Shown in pieces: positions 14,659 through 22,406 of a stretch of DNA of 22,406 nucleotides (position 1 is its first letter; each line of letters opens with the position of its first letter). The stretch is from JANNAV01 sp031384695. GTDB lineage: Bacteria; Pseudomonadota; Alphaproteobacteria; Rhodobacterales; Rhodobacteraceae. The position numbers and the translations under genes are program-made. Location of the stretch: assembly GCA_031384695.1 (NCBI GenBank), contig JANNAV010000209.1, forward strand, positions 1-22,406. Reading direction: 5' to 3'. The notes under the pieces were generated by a model, which did not search any database, had not been told where the DNA came from, and saw nothing but the letters and a program-made list of their open reading frames with translations.

Positions 14659-17600
14659 TCATTTCGCCGAACGCGTGACATAGCCCGCAACAACCTGCAA
14701 CAGTTTGAAGGCGGTTGGCGCATCGTTTTCGACAACAGACAGAAAGGCCTCGGCACTGATCCGAAGGGCGGTAACATCGGTGTGGGCACGCATGCCAAGG
14801 CTGCGGGGATCATTGCGGATCAAGCCCAGCTCTCCCACCAGCGTGCCTTTTACTGCAGTGGCGATCAATTGATCGGCGGCACCCTCCACTGGATTATAAA
14901 GCCCCGCCTCGCCATCGGATATCAGATATGCGCCATCCGTCGGCGCATCGCCCTTGGCGAATATAAGCGTGCCCGCACTGGCGGAATACCAGCGCGCACC
15001 AAAGGCCAACAACCGCAGCTGTTTGCGATCCAGTTCCGAGAACAGGCTGGTCGCCGCCAGAGCCCTGAGTTTGCGCCCGAGATCGGCGCTTGCGGCATTG
15101 TCATCCGGCTCGCGCTCCGGTGCGCCCTGATTTAGCAATTGAGACTGACTGAGTTCATAGAATACATCCAGATGGTTGGTTTCATCGAAACTGGTCCGCA
15201 GATAGATGAAAGTGGTTTCGGGCAGAAGTTGGCGAAGTCTGGCATGCGCCATATTCCGGGCAGCGGCATCATAGCTTGCCAAAGCCTGATCCAGTATCAG
15301 AACGTCAGGGCATTTTATCGCGGCCCGGGTCAGATCGAGCGTTTCAGCAAGCAACGACGTCAGGTTGCCGCCGTTCAGATCGGTGGGCAAGTCATAGATC
15401 AGATTGATCAAGGGCCGCGTCAGCCCCGCCGCGCGCATCGCTTTGGCAATGATGTCTTTGACCCTGTCGGCTTTTGCCCCGGCGGACTCAGACATTTTTC
15501 CGAAGAGCACATTTTCAAGTACCGTCAGGCCGGGCGAGAATACTTCGGGATCAAGCGGAATAAAGAGGCCGCTCATCCCGCTTTTAAGAATATCGCCGGA
15601 AGAATGGCGCAATCCGACGATCCGGGCGCGCAGAGCTTCCGAGAATGCAGGGCCGATCTGTTCGGCAGAGATTTGAAACGGCACTGCAAGCAACAGCGCC
15701 AGATCGTAATCGGCCATGCCTGTGGTTTCCGACATGCGCATTTTAGATACCAGATTGACGCATTTCTCGTAAATCACCGGATCAAGGCCGAGTTTCCGAA
15801 ACAGCGGATGGTCTGCGCCATCCAGACCGAAGGTTTGCCGCAGCATTTCGATCACATCGCGCGATAGGCTGAGCATTTCGTCTTCGAGGTGCAACTTCCG
15901 CAAAAGTCCAAGGAAATCATAACGGTCTATCAGATCATGATGGGTGATGGCGCCATTGGGGATGGCGAAAAACAGGTTGCCGGCAACCGGCAGCGCCGGA
16001 TTATAGGTGTCGCGGTCAAACCCGAAATAGGCCGTATCAAGCTGGCTTTCGCGCAGGTCTTTGGCCACGGATTTGCGCAGATCGACCAGTTGCTGCGCCA
16101 AAACTTCATGGGCGCTGCTTTCGAATTTTTGCTCCAGCCCTTTGTTGAACAGCAGCCCGTTGGTATCAATCGCCTCGGTCAGATCAAGCCACCATTCACG
16201 AACATCATTGTGCGCGATCATGGAAAGATCAATCCAGTCCACATCAATCGGATCGGCGGAGTTTCCGGCTTTTATCGATTCCGTCAAAGCGCCTTGCCGC
16301 GATTTTTGCGCCGGGGTGTCGAATTCGGCGGAACCGGGGCGCAGCCTTAATGGCGTTGTTACATTGGTGCCGAAAGTGCCTTGAAAAACAAAGGGCCGCG
16401 AATTGGTGTAGCCTATCCTTGCGCCGAGTGTTTTTTGTGGAATTTCGGCGTAATTGAGCCCCGCGACCTGAATTTTCCCACTGGTGGGGGCCAGTTCGCG
16501 CGTCAGCAGATCGGCCATTGCCTTGCGGCTTTCTTCGTTTTCTATCGCCAGCCCGACGGTTGATCCGCCGACCATTTCGATGCTGATGTCTTTCAGAACC
16601 GTGGTGCCATCAGGATCGCGGACGGTGACGTTGACAAGCTGAATGTTACCTTTCAGGCTGGCAATCGGATCCGTTTCTTTCTCAAATACCGATTTTTCAA
16701 TGATACCGGCGGGTTCAAACCTGTCGGTGATCTGAATCCAGCGCAGGGATGCTTCCTGAACCTGATTATAATAGGTGAGAAGTTCATTCCAAGGTGCGGC
16801 AAGATCCTTGTGGGCGGCGAGGGCGGCCACCAATGCGCCCAGCGACAACTGGCCTTTGATTGCGAGATAGCCGCCAATCGAGAAGAACATCAGCGGGGTA
16901 AGCTGGGTTATCAGGTTGTTCACGAATTTCATGAAGAACTTTTTCTGATAGATTTCAAACCTTATATCGTACAGTTGCGACAGGCGGTTTGAAATGACGG
17001 CTTGCCAATAGCGCACGCCGCCGCTTTTGCGCAGATGGATAGCCCCTGCGGAACTTTCGCCGATCACGGTGGCAAACCGGCGCACGGTGCGCACGCGCTC
17101 GCGGTTCAGAAGGTTGATATTGCGCTGCATTCTGGGAACCAGCCAGGCCTGTACCGGGATCAGCGCACTTGCGGCGAGGCCGAACCAGACGCTTTGCACC
17201 ATCAGGAAGGCCAGAATGGTGATCATCTGGCCGGCTTGCAGAATTGGCAGCGAAATCGCATCGCCCATCATGCCGCCCAGTGGTTCGGATTCAGCGGTGA
17301 CCATGGAAACCAGTTCACCTTGCGAGGTGCGCTGAAAATAAGGTTGTGGAAAGCGTAAAATCCGGGTGATCAGATCATAGCGAAAGCGGCGCAGCATGCG
17401 TTCGGCGAGGATGCCTTTCGTGGTGTTCAGGTACATTTTCAACAGGCCATTGCCGATCACCGTTACTAGAAACGCCAGGCATAAAAGCGCGAGGTAGTTC
17501 AGTTGCGGGATTTGCATGCCAAACACCGTGATCAGCGGCGTTTCGGCGCTGATGGCATCGTTGATGATCTTTTTGGGAAGTTCCAGTGTCAGGTATTGCA

Positions 17601-17688
17601 CCGGAAACAGTATCGCCGTAATGCAGACCAGCTTGATCTGATCGGCTTTGGAATATTTCCAGATGAATGAAAAAAGTGTGCGTTCGAT
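14659..17688 (-). CDS. ABC-exporter-like membrane protein with degenerate ATPase motifs and C-terminal cyclic-nucleotide-binding domain
   Basis: About 1009 residues if started at the ATC at 17686-17688; the first conventional start is a GTG at 17599-17601 (980 residues, numbering used here). Residues 1-290 are an ABC transmembrane domain (FRYDLITRILRFPQPYFQRT, SQGELVSMVTAE). The ATPase domain starts at about 320 but has lost its motifs: Walker A position reads LAIENEESRKA (351-361), the Q-loop has no Gln (YTNSRPFVFQGT), the signature reads LNGGNLTSL (742-750), Walker B ends LILDQAL with Gln for the catalytic Glu (768-774), and the H-loop His is replaced (LRTSF). About 260 residues (415-675), largely helical and unrecognised, interrupt it. 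Residues 853-980 are a cyclic-nucleotide-binding domain with a good phosphate cassette (VGELGLIRNDPRS). Probably an inner-membrane protein regulated by cAMP/cGMP rather than a normal ATP-driven pump. Cotranscribed with the CHASE2 cyclase. Confidence 0.85.
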   Translation of the reverse strand: MERTLFSFIWKYSKADQIKLVCITAILFPVQYLTLELPKKIINDAISAETPLITVFGMQIPQLNYLALLCLAFLVTVIGNGLLKMYLNTTKGILAERMLRRFRYDLITRILRFPQPYFQRTSQGELVSMVTAESEPLGGMMGDAISLPILQAGQMITILAFLMVQSVWFGLAASALIPVQAWLVPRMQRNINLLNRERVRTVRRFATVIGESSAGAIHLRKSGGVRYWQAVISNRLSQLYDIRFEIYQKKFFMKFVNNLITQLTPLMFFSIGGYLAIKGQLSLGALVAALAAHKDLAAPWNELLTYYNQVQEASLRWIQITDRFEPAGIIEKSVFEKETDPIASLKGNIQLVNVTVRDPDGTTVLKDISIEMVGGSTVGLAIENEESRKAMADLLTRELAPTSGKIQVAGLNYAEIPQKTLGARIGYTNSRPFVFQGTFGTNVTTPLRLRPGSAEFDTPAQKSRQGALTESIKAGNSADPIDVDWIDLSMIAHNDVREWWLDLTEAIDTNGLLFNKGLEQKFESSAHEVLAQQLVDLRKSVAKDLRESQLDTAYFGFDRDTYNPALPVAGNLFFAIPNGAITHHDLIDRYDFLGLLRKLHLEDEMLSLSRDVIEMLRQTFGLDGADHPLFRKLGLDPVIYEKCVNLVSKMRMSETTGMADYDLALLLAVPFQISAEQIGPAFSEALRARIVGLRHSSGDILKSGMSGLFIPLDPEVFSPGLTVLENVLFGKMSESAGAKADRVKDIIAKAMRAAGLTRPLINLIYDLPTDLNGGNLTSLLAETLDLTRAAIKCPDVLILDQALASYDAAARNMAHARLRQLLPETTFIYLRTSFDETNHLDVFYELSQSQLLNQGAPEREPDDNAASADLGRKLRALAATSLFSELDRKQLRLLAFGARWYSASAGTLIFAKGDAPTDGAYLISDGEAGLYNPVEGAADQLIATAVKGTLVGELGLIRNDPRSLGMRAHTDVTALRISAEAFLSVVENDAPTAFKLLQVVAGYVTRSAK

Positions 17689-17703
17689 TTTGCTGTAATC
17701 CTT
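17686..17703 (-). promoter_or_regulatory. Probable ribosome binding site with ATC start codon for the ABC-like gene
   Basis: On the minus strand AAGGA (17699-17703) lies 10 bases before ATC (17686-17688). From ATC the frame reads IERTLFSFIWKYSKADQIK, which supplies the missing first cytoplasmic and membrane segment of the ABC domain. An in-frame TAA at 17707-17709 closes the frame, and there is no ATG, GTG or TTG between it and the GTG at 17599-17601. That GTG has no recognisable ribosome site. Confidence 0.45.
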
Positions 17704-17732
17704 GATTTATTCGGTATCAATCTTGCGGGTGT

Positions 17733-18140
17733 TCAGGTTGGCGCTGTGGCAGTTGAGAGGTAATAAACCATACCAAGATAGGTGATCTGATGCAGAAACT
17801 GATCGAAGCCCAGCAAATACCAGAATTTTGCGTCTTTCGGGGTTAAGGACCGGGTGGCAACAAGGTTGTCTTTTGTCCAGTCGATATGATAATGAATGAT
17901 CGCCTCGGCCAGAAGCAATAGCAGCAGGGTTTGCGCGGTGCAGCCAAAAACCATCAGGCTTGCCAAAGAGCCCGCCAGATGGATCGCCACATGCAGCAAA
18001 CCGCCGGGGTGGCCATATGTTTTGCGATTGTTCAGGATATAGGCCGATTGCAGCACGAAATCGGCCAGCAGATGCTTGATCTGGAACAGAACCAAAACGA
18101 GCAAAAGTTGGTTAACCATCTGGCCGCTCGCGCTGTTCAT
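17733..18140 (-). CDS. DUF3307-family small membrane protein
   Basis: 135 residues from the ATG at 18138-18140, preceded by AAGGGAGA very close to the start; an ATG seven codons later (MVNQLLL) is possible. It is hydrophobic with about three to four membrane segments. Features typical of DUF3307 are the N-terminal KHLLADFVLQ (H23, D27), the central IIHYHIDWTKDN (H83, H85, D87, K90) and the C-terminal GFDQFLHQITYLG (D113, H117). The His/Asp pattern inside membrane helices suggests metal binding or an enzymatic role, but no activity is established for the family to my knowledge. It is the first gene of the operon, about 44 bases before the ATC start of the ABC-like gene. A candidate promoter, TTGATG-17-TACACA, lies at 18152-18180 on the minus strand but leaves a very short leader. 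Confidence 0.8.
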   Translation of the reverse strand: MNSASGQMVNQLLLVLVLFQIKHLLADFVLQSAYILNNRKTYGHPGGLLHVAIHLAGSLASLMVFGCTAQTLLLLLLAEAIIHYHIDWTKDNLVATRSLTPKDAKFWYLLGFDQFLHQITYLGMVYYLSTATAPT

Positions 18141-18231
18141 ACTCTCCCTTCTGTGTAACCACTCGGGCTGCGATCATCAATTGATTTGTCGGTGGGGGGG
18201 GACTCGACTCTGGCGGCGGGCCTCATGTATA

Positions 18232-18246
18232 GAACAAAATAGGAAC
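18232..18246 (+). promoter_or_regulatory. LexA (SOS) box upstream of imuB
   Basis: GAACAAAATAGGAAC is a perfect GAAC-N7-GAAC direct repeat, the known LexA operator of alphaproteobacteria. It ends 25 bases before the imuB ATG and overlaps a TATAGA -10-like element (18228-18233), so LexA binding should block transcription. This predicts DNA-damage induction of imuB-dnaE2. Confidence 0.85.
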
Positions 18247-18271
18247 AAATTCGGACGGAGTGGCGGCGGGG

Positions 18272-19747
18272 ATGGGGAAACGGGTGCTGTCGGTGTGGTT
18301 TCCCCGGCTGGCGAGCGAGCGGGTATTGCGCAGGCGGCCACAGGCGGGGCCGTTTGCGTTGAGCCTGCGGCTGGGCAATGCCGATCATCTGCATTGCCTG
18401 AACCCGGCGGCGGCGGCGGTGGGCCTGACGCGGGGCATGGCGCTGGCCGATGCGCGGGCGATCTGCCGCAACCTTGCCACCCATCCGGCCGATCTGGGGC
18501 GCGATGCGGCGTTTCTGGTGGGGTTGAGCCGCTGGGCCGGGCGCTATTCGCCGATGGTGGCGCGGGAGGGGGCGGATGGGCTGGTGGCCGAGATCACCGG
18601 AGTGGCGCATCTGTTTGGCGGCGAGGCAGGGCTTTGTGCCGATATGGCGGCGCGGCTGGCGCGGGCGGGGATTTCTGCGGTGATCGGCATTGCCGATACG
18701 CGCGGGGCTGCGTTTGCGCTGGCGCGGCATGGCGGCGGGGTGGCGCTGGCGGGGCAGATGGCAAGCGCCATCGGGCGGCTGCCGATTGCAGGCTTGCGGG
18801 TGGATCAGGCGACGGCGGCGGGGCTGGACCGGCTTGGCCTGCGCTGTATCCGCGATCTGACGCAGGTGCCGCGCGCGCCTTTGGCGCGGCGGTTCGGGCC
18901 GGGGCTGATGCTGCGGCTGGATCAGGCTTTGGGCGCGCAGGCGGAACCGATCTCGCCCGATGCGGTGCCCGCGCCCTATGCGGTGCGGCTGACCCTGCCC
19001 GATCCGATTGGCCTTGTATCCGATGTGACGGCGGGGCTGGCGCGGCTTTTGGCGCGGCTTTGTGTGCGGCTGGAGGCGGAGTGCATCGGCGCGCGGCGGT
19101 TGCGGCTGGAGATGCGGCGGGTGGATGGGCAGGCGGCGCTGGCCGAGATTGGGCTGGCGCGGCCGATGCGCGATCCGGAGCGGCTTTTGGCGCTGTTTGG
19201 CCATGCGATAGGGGAGGTGGATGCGGGCTATGGCATTGACATGCTGCGGCTGACCGCCCCGGTGGTGGAGCCGCTGGCCCCGCGCCAGATCGGCACGGCG
19301 GGCGAGATTGCCGGGGAAAAGCTGACCGATCTGATCACGCGGCTTGGCAACCGGCTGGGGTTTGAGGGCGTGCAGCGGCTGCATCCGGCGGAAAGCCATC
19401 TGCCGGAGAAAAGCTTTTTGCGGCTGCAGGCGGCCTATGCCGAGGCGGCACCCGCATGGCCGGGGGGGCCGGAGCGGCCCTTGGTGATCTTTGCGCCCGA
19501 GCCGGTTGATGGCGGCGGCGATCCCGCATTTGGGCCGCCCAAAAGGTTCCGTTGGCGCAGGATGCAGCTTACCGTGGCCCGCAGCACCGGGCCGGAGCGG
19601 ATCGCCCCCGAATGGTGGCTGGATGATCCGGCATGGCGCAGCGGTTTGCGCGATTACTGGAAGGTGGAAACCCACGAGGGGGCGCGGTTGTGGCTGTTTC
19701 ATACGCCGCAAGCGCCGGGATGGTCGGTGCATGGCACATTTGCCTGA
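18272..19747 (+). CDS. imuB: ImuB, catalytically inactive Y-family polymerase-like protein
   Basis: 491 residues from the ATG at 18272 (MGKRVLSVWFPRLASERVLR), with GGAG 11 bases upstream; a GTG at 18260 is in frame but has no ribosome site. The N-terminal palm and finger region matches the ImuB type of Y-family protein: SVWFPRLASE where active polymerases have an Asp-containing D-x-D motif, and EITGVAHLFGGE where they have SxDEA. Both catalytic acids are absent, as expected for ImuB, which serves as an adaptor linking DnaE2 to the beta clamp during translesion synthesis. A helix-hairpin-helix-like thumb (LDRLGLRCIRDLTQVPRAPL) and little-finger region follow. The final 17 bases overlap the start of dnaE2, indicating translational coupling. 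An imuA gene, usually first in this cassette, is not present upstream. Confidence 0.92.
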   Translation: MGKRVLSVWFPRLASERVLRRRPQAGPFALSLRLGNADHLHCLNPAAAAVGLTRGMALADARAICRNLATHPADLGRDAAFLVGLSRWAGRYSPMVAREGADGLVAEITGVAHLFGGEAGLCADMAARLARAGISAVIGIADTRGAAFALARHGGGVALAGQMASAIGRLPIAGLRVDQATAAGLDRLGLRCIRDLTQVPRAPLARRFGPGLMLRLDQALGAQAEPISPDAVPAPYAVRLTLPDPIGLVSDVTAGLARLLARLCVRLEAECIGARRLRLEMRRVDGQAALAEIGLARPMRDPERLLALFGHAIGEVDAGYGIDMLRLTAPVVEPLAPRQIGTAGEIAGEKLTDLITRLGNRLGFEGVQRLHPAESHLPEKSFLRLQAAYAEAAPAWPGGPERPLVIFAPEPVDGGGDPAFGPPKRFRWRRMQLTVARSTGPERIAPEWWLDDPAWRSGLRDYWKVETHEGARLWLFHTPQAPGWSVHGTFA

Positions 19748-22406
19748 GAACGCGGGCTATGCCGAGCTGTGCTGCACCTCGAACTTCACCTTTCTGAAGG
19801 GGGCCTCGCACCCTGAGGAGTTGATCACCCGCGCCGCCGATCTGGGGCTGGCGGCGATTGCCATCACCGATTGCAACTCGCTTGCGGGGGTGGTGCGGGC
19901 GCATGTGGCGCTGCGGGAACTGGCGCGGATGCGGGCAGAGGTGGGGGAGGCCGGGGTTCCGGTACGCTCGCACACCCAGATTGATGCCAGCAGCCGTCAG
20001 GTGATGAACCCGGTAACTGATCTGGCCAGCCCGAATGCGGGGGCACCGCTGCCCAAGCTGATCATCGGCGCGCGGCTGGTGTTGCAGGCGGCGGCGGTGG
20101 AGTGGGTGGCGCTGCCCACCAACCGCGCCGCCTATGCGCGGCTGTCGCGGCTGCTGAGTTTGGGGAAGGGCCGCGCGCCGAAGGGGGAGTGTTATCTGCA
20201 TCTGGCCGACCTTCTGGCTGGCGGCGAGGGGCTGATCCTGATCGCGTTGCCGCAAGCGGGCCAGACCTTGCCCGACCAGACCCTGCCCGAGGTGCAGCGA
20301 GTGGCGCGGCGGTTTCCCGGCATGGTGTATCTGGGTGCTGCCCCCCGCTATGACGGGCAGGATCAGCCACGGCTGGACGCCTTGGCCGGGATCAGCCAGC
20401 GCGCGGCGGTGCCGATGGTGGCGGTGGGTGACGCGCTGATGCATCACGGCGCGCGGCGGCGGCTGGCCGATGTGCTGACCTGCCTGCGCGAGGGGCTGAC
20501 GATCGACAACATCGGCCAGCGCGCCTTGCCCAATGCCGAGCGACGGCTGAAATCGGCGGCCGAGATGGCGCGGGTGTTCCGCCGCTATCCGGCGGCGCTG
20601 CGCCGCACGCTGGATGTGGCCAGCGCCTGCGGCTTTTCGCTGGATGAGTTGTCCTATGAGTATCCCGACGAGATCACCGATGGCGAGCCGGCGCAGGTGC
20701 GGCTGGCGCGGCTGACTGCGGAAGGCTTGCAGCGCCGCTTTCCTGCCGGGGTGTCGGACGAGACTGCCTCCAAGGTGGCCAAGGAACTGCGCATCATCGA
20801 AGTGCTGGGTTTTGCCGCCTATTTCCTGACGGTGAATGACATCGTGGATTTTGCCCGTGGGCAGGGGATCTTGTGTCAGGGGCGCGGCTCGGCGGCCAAT
20901 TCGGTGATCTGCTATGCGCTGGGCATCACCGAAGTGCCGCCCGGCACCATCGCCATGGTGTTCGAGCGGTTCATGTCGGAGGCGCGCGGCGAGCCGCCCG
21001 ATATCGACGTGGATTTCGAGCATGAACGCCGCGAGGAGGTGATCCAGCACATCTATGCCAAGCATGGGCGTGACAGGGCCGGGCTGACGGCGACGGTGAT
21101 CCATTTTCGCAGCCGGGCCGCGATCCGCGAGGTGGGCAAGGTGATGGGCCTGTCGCAAGACATCGTGGCGGCGATTGCCGGGCACAGCCGGGGCTGGTCT
21201 TCGGGCGCGCCGAAACCGGCGGATTTGCAGGCACAGGGGCTGGATCCGGCTAACAGGCGACTGGTGCTGACGCTGCAACTGATCCGCGAGATCACCGGCT
21301 TTCCGCGCCATCTGTCGCAGCATGTGGGCGGTTTTGTGATCACCAAGGGCAGGCTGGATGAGCTGTGCCCGATTGGCCCCGCCACCATGGAGGGGCGCAC
21401 GGTGATCGAGTGGGACAAGGATGATATTGATGCGCTGGGCATTCTGAAGGTGGATATTCTGGCGCTGGGGATGCTGACCTGCATCCGCAAGGGCTTTGAT
21501 CTGATTGCACAAAACGGCGGGCCGCGGTTGACGCTTGCGAATGTGCCGAAGGAAGACCCGCGGGTTTATGACATGCTGTGCCGGGCCGATGCCATCGGGG
21601 TGTTTCAGGTGGAAAGCCGGGCGCAGATGAACTTTCTGCCGCGCATGCGCCCGCGCGAGTTTTACGATCTGGTGATCGAGGTGGCCATCGTTCGCCCCGG
21701 CCCCATTCAGGGCGGCATGGTGCATCCCTATATCAACCGCCGTCAGGGCCGCGAGGCGGTGGAGTTGCCGTCCGAGGAATTGCGCGGCGTGTTGGGGCGC
21801 ACTTTGGGGGTGCCGCTGTTTCAGGAACAGGCGATGCAGATCGCCATCGTCGGGGCGGGTTTTGATCCGGGCGAGGCGGATCGGTTGCGCCGCAGCCTTG
21901 CCACCTTCAAGCGCATGGGCACCATCGCCAGTTTCCGCAACCGCTTTGTCGAGGGGATGCTGGCGCGCGGCTATGCCCCTGATTTCGCCGACCGCTGTTT
22001 TGCCCAGATCGAGGGGTTCGGCGAATACGGCTTTCCCGAAAGCCATGCGGCGAGTTTCGCGCTGCTGGTCTATGCCTCGGCCTGGATGAAGTGCCACCAC
22101 CCGGCGGCCTTTGCCTGTGCCTTGCTGAATGCGCAGCCGATGGGGTTTTATGCCCCCGCCCAGATCGTGCGGGATGCGCGCGAGCATGGGGTGGAAATCC
22201 GGCCCGTGTCAGTCAACCACAGCGATCACGATTGCACGCTGGAGCCGGGGCCGGATGGGCGGCTGGCGCTGCGGCTGGGGCTGCGGCAGATCAAGGGGTT
22301 GCGGGCCGAGGATGGCGGCTGGATCATCGCGGCGCGGGCCAACGGCTATCCCGATGTGGAAAGCCTGTGGCGGCGGGCGGGGGTGCAGCCCGCCACGCTG
22401 GAGCGG
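19731..22406 (+). CDS. dnaE2: DnaE2, error-prone DNA polymerase III alpha paralog (3' end outside window)
   Basis: Open from the ATG at 19731, inside imuB, to the window end: 892 residues of an expected 1080-1150. It starts MAHLPENAGYAELCCTSNFT with a PHP domain. Its first metal-binding positions are degenerate (ELCC where the HxH motif lies, and TDCNSLAGV), as usual for DnaE2, so proofreading through PHP is unlikely. The polymerase core has CQGRGSAANSVICYALGI, the catalytic acids D426 and D428 in PPDIDVDFEHERR, and D575 in LKVDILALGMLT. RHLSQHVGGFVI and IRPGPIQGGMVHPYINRR are further family hallmarks, as is FGEYGFPESHAASFALLVYASAW. The missing C-terminus would hold the OB fold. Acts with ImuB in SOS-induced mutagenic translesion synthesis; regulated through the LexA box upstream of imuB. 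Confidence 0.95.
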   Translation, partial: MAHLPENAGYAELCCTSNFTFLKGASHPEELITRAADLGLAAIAITDCNSLAGVVRAHVALRELARMRAEVGEAGVPVRSHTQIDASSRQVMNPVTDLASPNAGAPLPKLIIGARLVLQAAAVEWVALPTNRAAYARLSRLLSLGKGRAPKGECYLHLADLLAGGEGLILIALPQAGQTLPDQTLPEVQRVARRFPGMVYLGAAPRYDGQDQPRLDALAGISQRAAVPMVAVGDALMHHGARRRLADVLTCLREGLTIDNIGQRALPNAERRLKSAAEMARVFRRYPAALRRTLDVASACGFSLDELSYEYPDEITDGEPAQVRLARLTAEGLQRRFPAGVSDETASKVAKELRIIEVLGFAAYFLTVNDIVDFARGQGILCQGRGSAANSVICYALGITEVPPGTIAMVFERFMSEARGEPPDIDVDFEHERREEVIQHIYAKHGRDRAGLTATVIHFRSRAAIREVGKVMGLSQDIVAAIAGHSRGWSSGAPKPADLQAQGLDPANRRLVLTLQLIREITGFPRHLSQHVGGFVITKGRLDELCPIGPATMEGRTVIEWDKDDIDALGILKVDILALGMLTCIRKGFDLIAQNGGPRLTLANVPKEDPRVYDMLCRADAIGVFQVESRAQMNFLPRMRPREFYDLVIEVAIVRPGPIQGGMVHPYINRRQGREAVELPSEELRGVLGRTLGVPLFQEQAMQIAIVGAGFDPGEADRLRRSLATFKRMGTIASFRNRFVEGMLARGYAPDFADRCFAQIEGFGEYGFPESHAASFALLVYASAWMKCHHPAAFACALLNAQPMGFYAPAQIVRDAREHGVEIRPVSVNHSDHDCTLEPGPDGRLALRLGLRQIKGLRAEDGGWIIAARANGYPDVESLWRRAGVQPATLER

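Noticed and set aside
18137..19732. A 531-codon minus-strand open frame antisense to imuB
   Set aside because: Arg/Pro/His-rich mirror frame; imuB on the plus strand has family motifs, ribosome site and SOS box.
19569..22187. An 872-codon minus-strand open frame opposite dnaE2
   Set aside because: Long only because of GC bias; the plus strand encodes DnaE2 with the PDIDVDF catalytic motif.
1..22406. CRISPR array
   Set aside because: No set of regularly spaced direct repeats with unique spacers was seen; the tandem repeats found are in-frame minisatellites.

Overview
The window looks like part of a high-GC alphaproteobacterial chromosome, most likely a member of the Rhodobacterales. This rests on strong GC-rich codon bias, an alphaproteobacterial SOS box (GAAC-N7-GAAC) in front of an imuB-dnaE2 mutagenesis cassette, a type I-secreted RTX protein, clustered TolB-like/TPR class III cyclases and the shape of the tRNA genes. 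The taxonomic placement is inference; no rRNA is present.

Layout. (1) 1-764: C-terminal two thirds of an enolase-superfamily (mandelate racemase/muconate lactonizing enzyme type) gene. (2) 765-3903: a decayed integrated element. It holds a degenerate 3' piece of an initiator tRNA-fMet flanked by two copies of a 20-bp direct repeat, a perfect 12-bp hairpin, a broken nuclease-methyltransferase restriction gene (in-frame stop plus 3' truncation), a frameshifted phage DUF5681 gene and a small phage-type ORF. It ends at an intact tRNA-Pro(CGG). (3) 4035-5978: two tandem paralogous EamA-type transporters. (4) 6311-7588: a CAP/SCP-domain protein with RTX repeats and no N-terminal signal peptide. (5) 7771-11410: two tandem paralogous class III cyclase / TolB-like / TPR proteins. 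(6) 11771-18140: a secreted FecR-domain protein convergent with a three-gene minus-strand operon: DUF3307 membrane protein, then a very large ABC-like protein with degenerate ATPase motifs and a C-terminal cyclic-nucleotide-binding domain, then a CHASE2 adenylate/guanylate cyclase. (7) 18232-22406: SOS box, imuB and dnaE2 (dnaE2 runs off the window end), with no imuA next to them.

How the genes may work together. Regions 5 and 6 place three class III cyclases and one cyclic-nucleotide-binding membrane protein within about 10 kb. The most interesting unit is the operon DUF3307 / pseudo-ABC-cNMP / CHASE2-cyclase with the convergent FecR gene. CHASE2 is an extracytoplasmic sensor domain and FecR domains are periplasmic, so a plausible model is periplasmic sensing (FecR with CHASE2), then cyclic nucleotide synthesis, then control of an ABC-fold membrane protein that probably does not hydrolyse ATP. 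The domain architecture is read from the sequence; the circuit is a hypothesis. The ABC gene also appears to lack a standard start codon at its expected N-terminus and may start at ATC.
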